A stretch of 64,000 nt of DNA from Chthonomonas sp. UBA1950 (GTDB lineage: Bacteria > Armatimonadota > Fimbriimonadia > Fimbriimonadales > Fimbriimonadaceae): assembly GCA_002336105.1 (NCBI GenBank), contig DDEQ01000044.1, positions 120,201 to 184,200 on the forward strand, read 5' to 3'. A program made the position numbers and the translations under genes. Positions 63,845-64,000 of this stretch are shown here, piece by piece. The notes below the pieces were generated by a model. That model was not told the origin of the DNA. It worked only from the letters and a program-made list of their open reading frames with translations, and did no database searches. Position 1 is the first letter of the stretch, and every line of letters starts with the position of its first letter.

Positions 63845-64000
63845 GGTCTATGAAGAATTGAGTGGGTTTTGTTCGTCTAGTGTTTGTGCGTGACACGGAG
63901 ATCTTCTCGTCTCTTCTTTCTTTGAGTTCTTGTTGGCGCGTGTCGTCGGTAGATTTCCGGCAAGAAGCTGGTGAGCTTGAGATTCGTGTAGAGCACGTGG
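63844..64000 (+). mobile_element. ISL3-family insertion sequence, left end (continues beyond window)
   Basis: The end GGGTCTATGAAGAATTGAG at 63844 shares the AATTGAGTGGGT core with the ISL3 relic at 15608. A transposase frame opens 42 bases inside. The 8 bases just outside (AGATGAAC, 63836-63843) should be the target duplication; the other end is not in the window. The element interrupts the capsid gene. Confidence 0.75.
63886..64000 (+). CDS. ISL3-family transposase, N-terminal fragment cut by window edge
   Basis: From the GTG at 63886 an open frame to the window end reads RDTEIFSSLLSLSSCWRVSS and then VDFRQEAGELEIRVEHV. This is the usual ISL3 transposase N-terminus (short helix, W-x-V, then acidic beta-hairpin before the zinc-binding site) and parallels the relic at 15675 (REAELFSIGLGIVSPWKITS). 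No stop or frameshift occurs in the visible 38 codons, so this copy may be intact. Confidence 0.75.
   Translation, partial: MRDTEIFSSLLSLSSCWRVSSVDFRQEAGELEIRVEHV

Overview
The window looks like chromosomal DNA of a free-living Gram-negative-type bacterium at roughly 50% GC. The mix is secreted glycoside hydrolases (GH78, GH20, GH43-like, a DUF5060 glycosidase), DPP IV and subtilisin-type peptidases, several 4-helix-bundle chemoreceptors, ThyX, a VKOR-type oxidase and Hsp20-Lon. It would fit Armatimonadota (Fimbriimonadia), but that placement is an impression from gene style and not a proof. No rRNA, tRNA or CRISPR array was seen.

Layout. 1-6.4 kb: a CBS/DUF1385 membrane protein cut by the window edge, a trpA-aminotransferase operon, a deacetylase-thyX operon, an RtcB-like protein and msrB. 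6.6-11.2 kb: two tandem chemoreceptors that share a 3' hairpin. 11.6-12.5 kb: a sugar isomerase-like TIM barrel. 12.6-15.4 kb: a coupled minus-strand operon of a radical SAM protein of the tetraether-lipid-synthase (Tes/COG1964) type, an Lgt-like membrane protein and two small membrane proteins. 15.6-16.3 kb: an internally deleted ISL3 element. 16.9-18.9 kb: a membrane-anchored exported protein overlapped by a VKOR-thioredoxin fusion. 19-29 kb: rhamnosidase, subtilase with Ig-like repeats, FUSC transporter and a GH20-like enzyme. 29.2-33.9 kb: a close-packed series of glycosidase, nadB, ferredoxin and an unknown protein. 34-38.8 kb: DUF1801, three exported unknowns and a GH43-like protein. 39-41 kb: a chemoreceptor with three in-frame nonsense codons. 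41.6-50.4 kb: ppdK and assorted exported or membrane proteins, including a tandem-FHA membrane protein. 50.5-53.4 kb: hsp20-lon. 53.4-55.4 kb: a fourth chemoreceptor. 55.7-58.9 kb: Gly-rich exported protein, dnaG, exported thioredoxin. 58.9-62.1 kb: MDR dehydrogenase and DPP IV. 62.1-64 kb: remains of a Mu-like prophage head module whose capsid gene is cut by an ISL3-family element that runs off the right edge.

Themes. Many genes serve polymer breakdown outside the cytoplasm and exported disulfide chemistry. The four chemoreceptors share architecture and a hydrophobic -AA C-terminus, yet carry odd point changes (nonsense codons; Leu to Pro in conserved helices). The most promising candidate for an undescribed system is the radical SAM/Lgt-like operon at 12.6-15.4 kb, which may modify membrane lipids or lipid-linked molecules. 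All family calls rest on motif recognition by eye; no database search was run.
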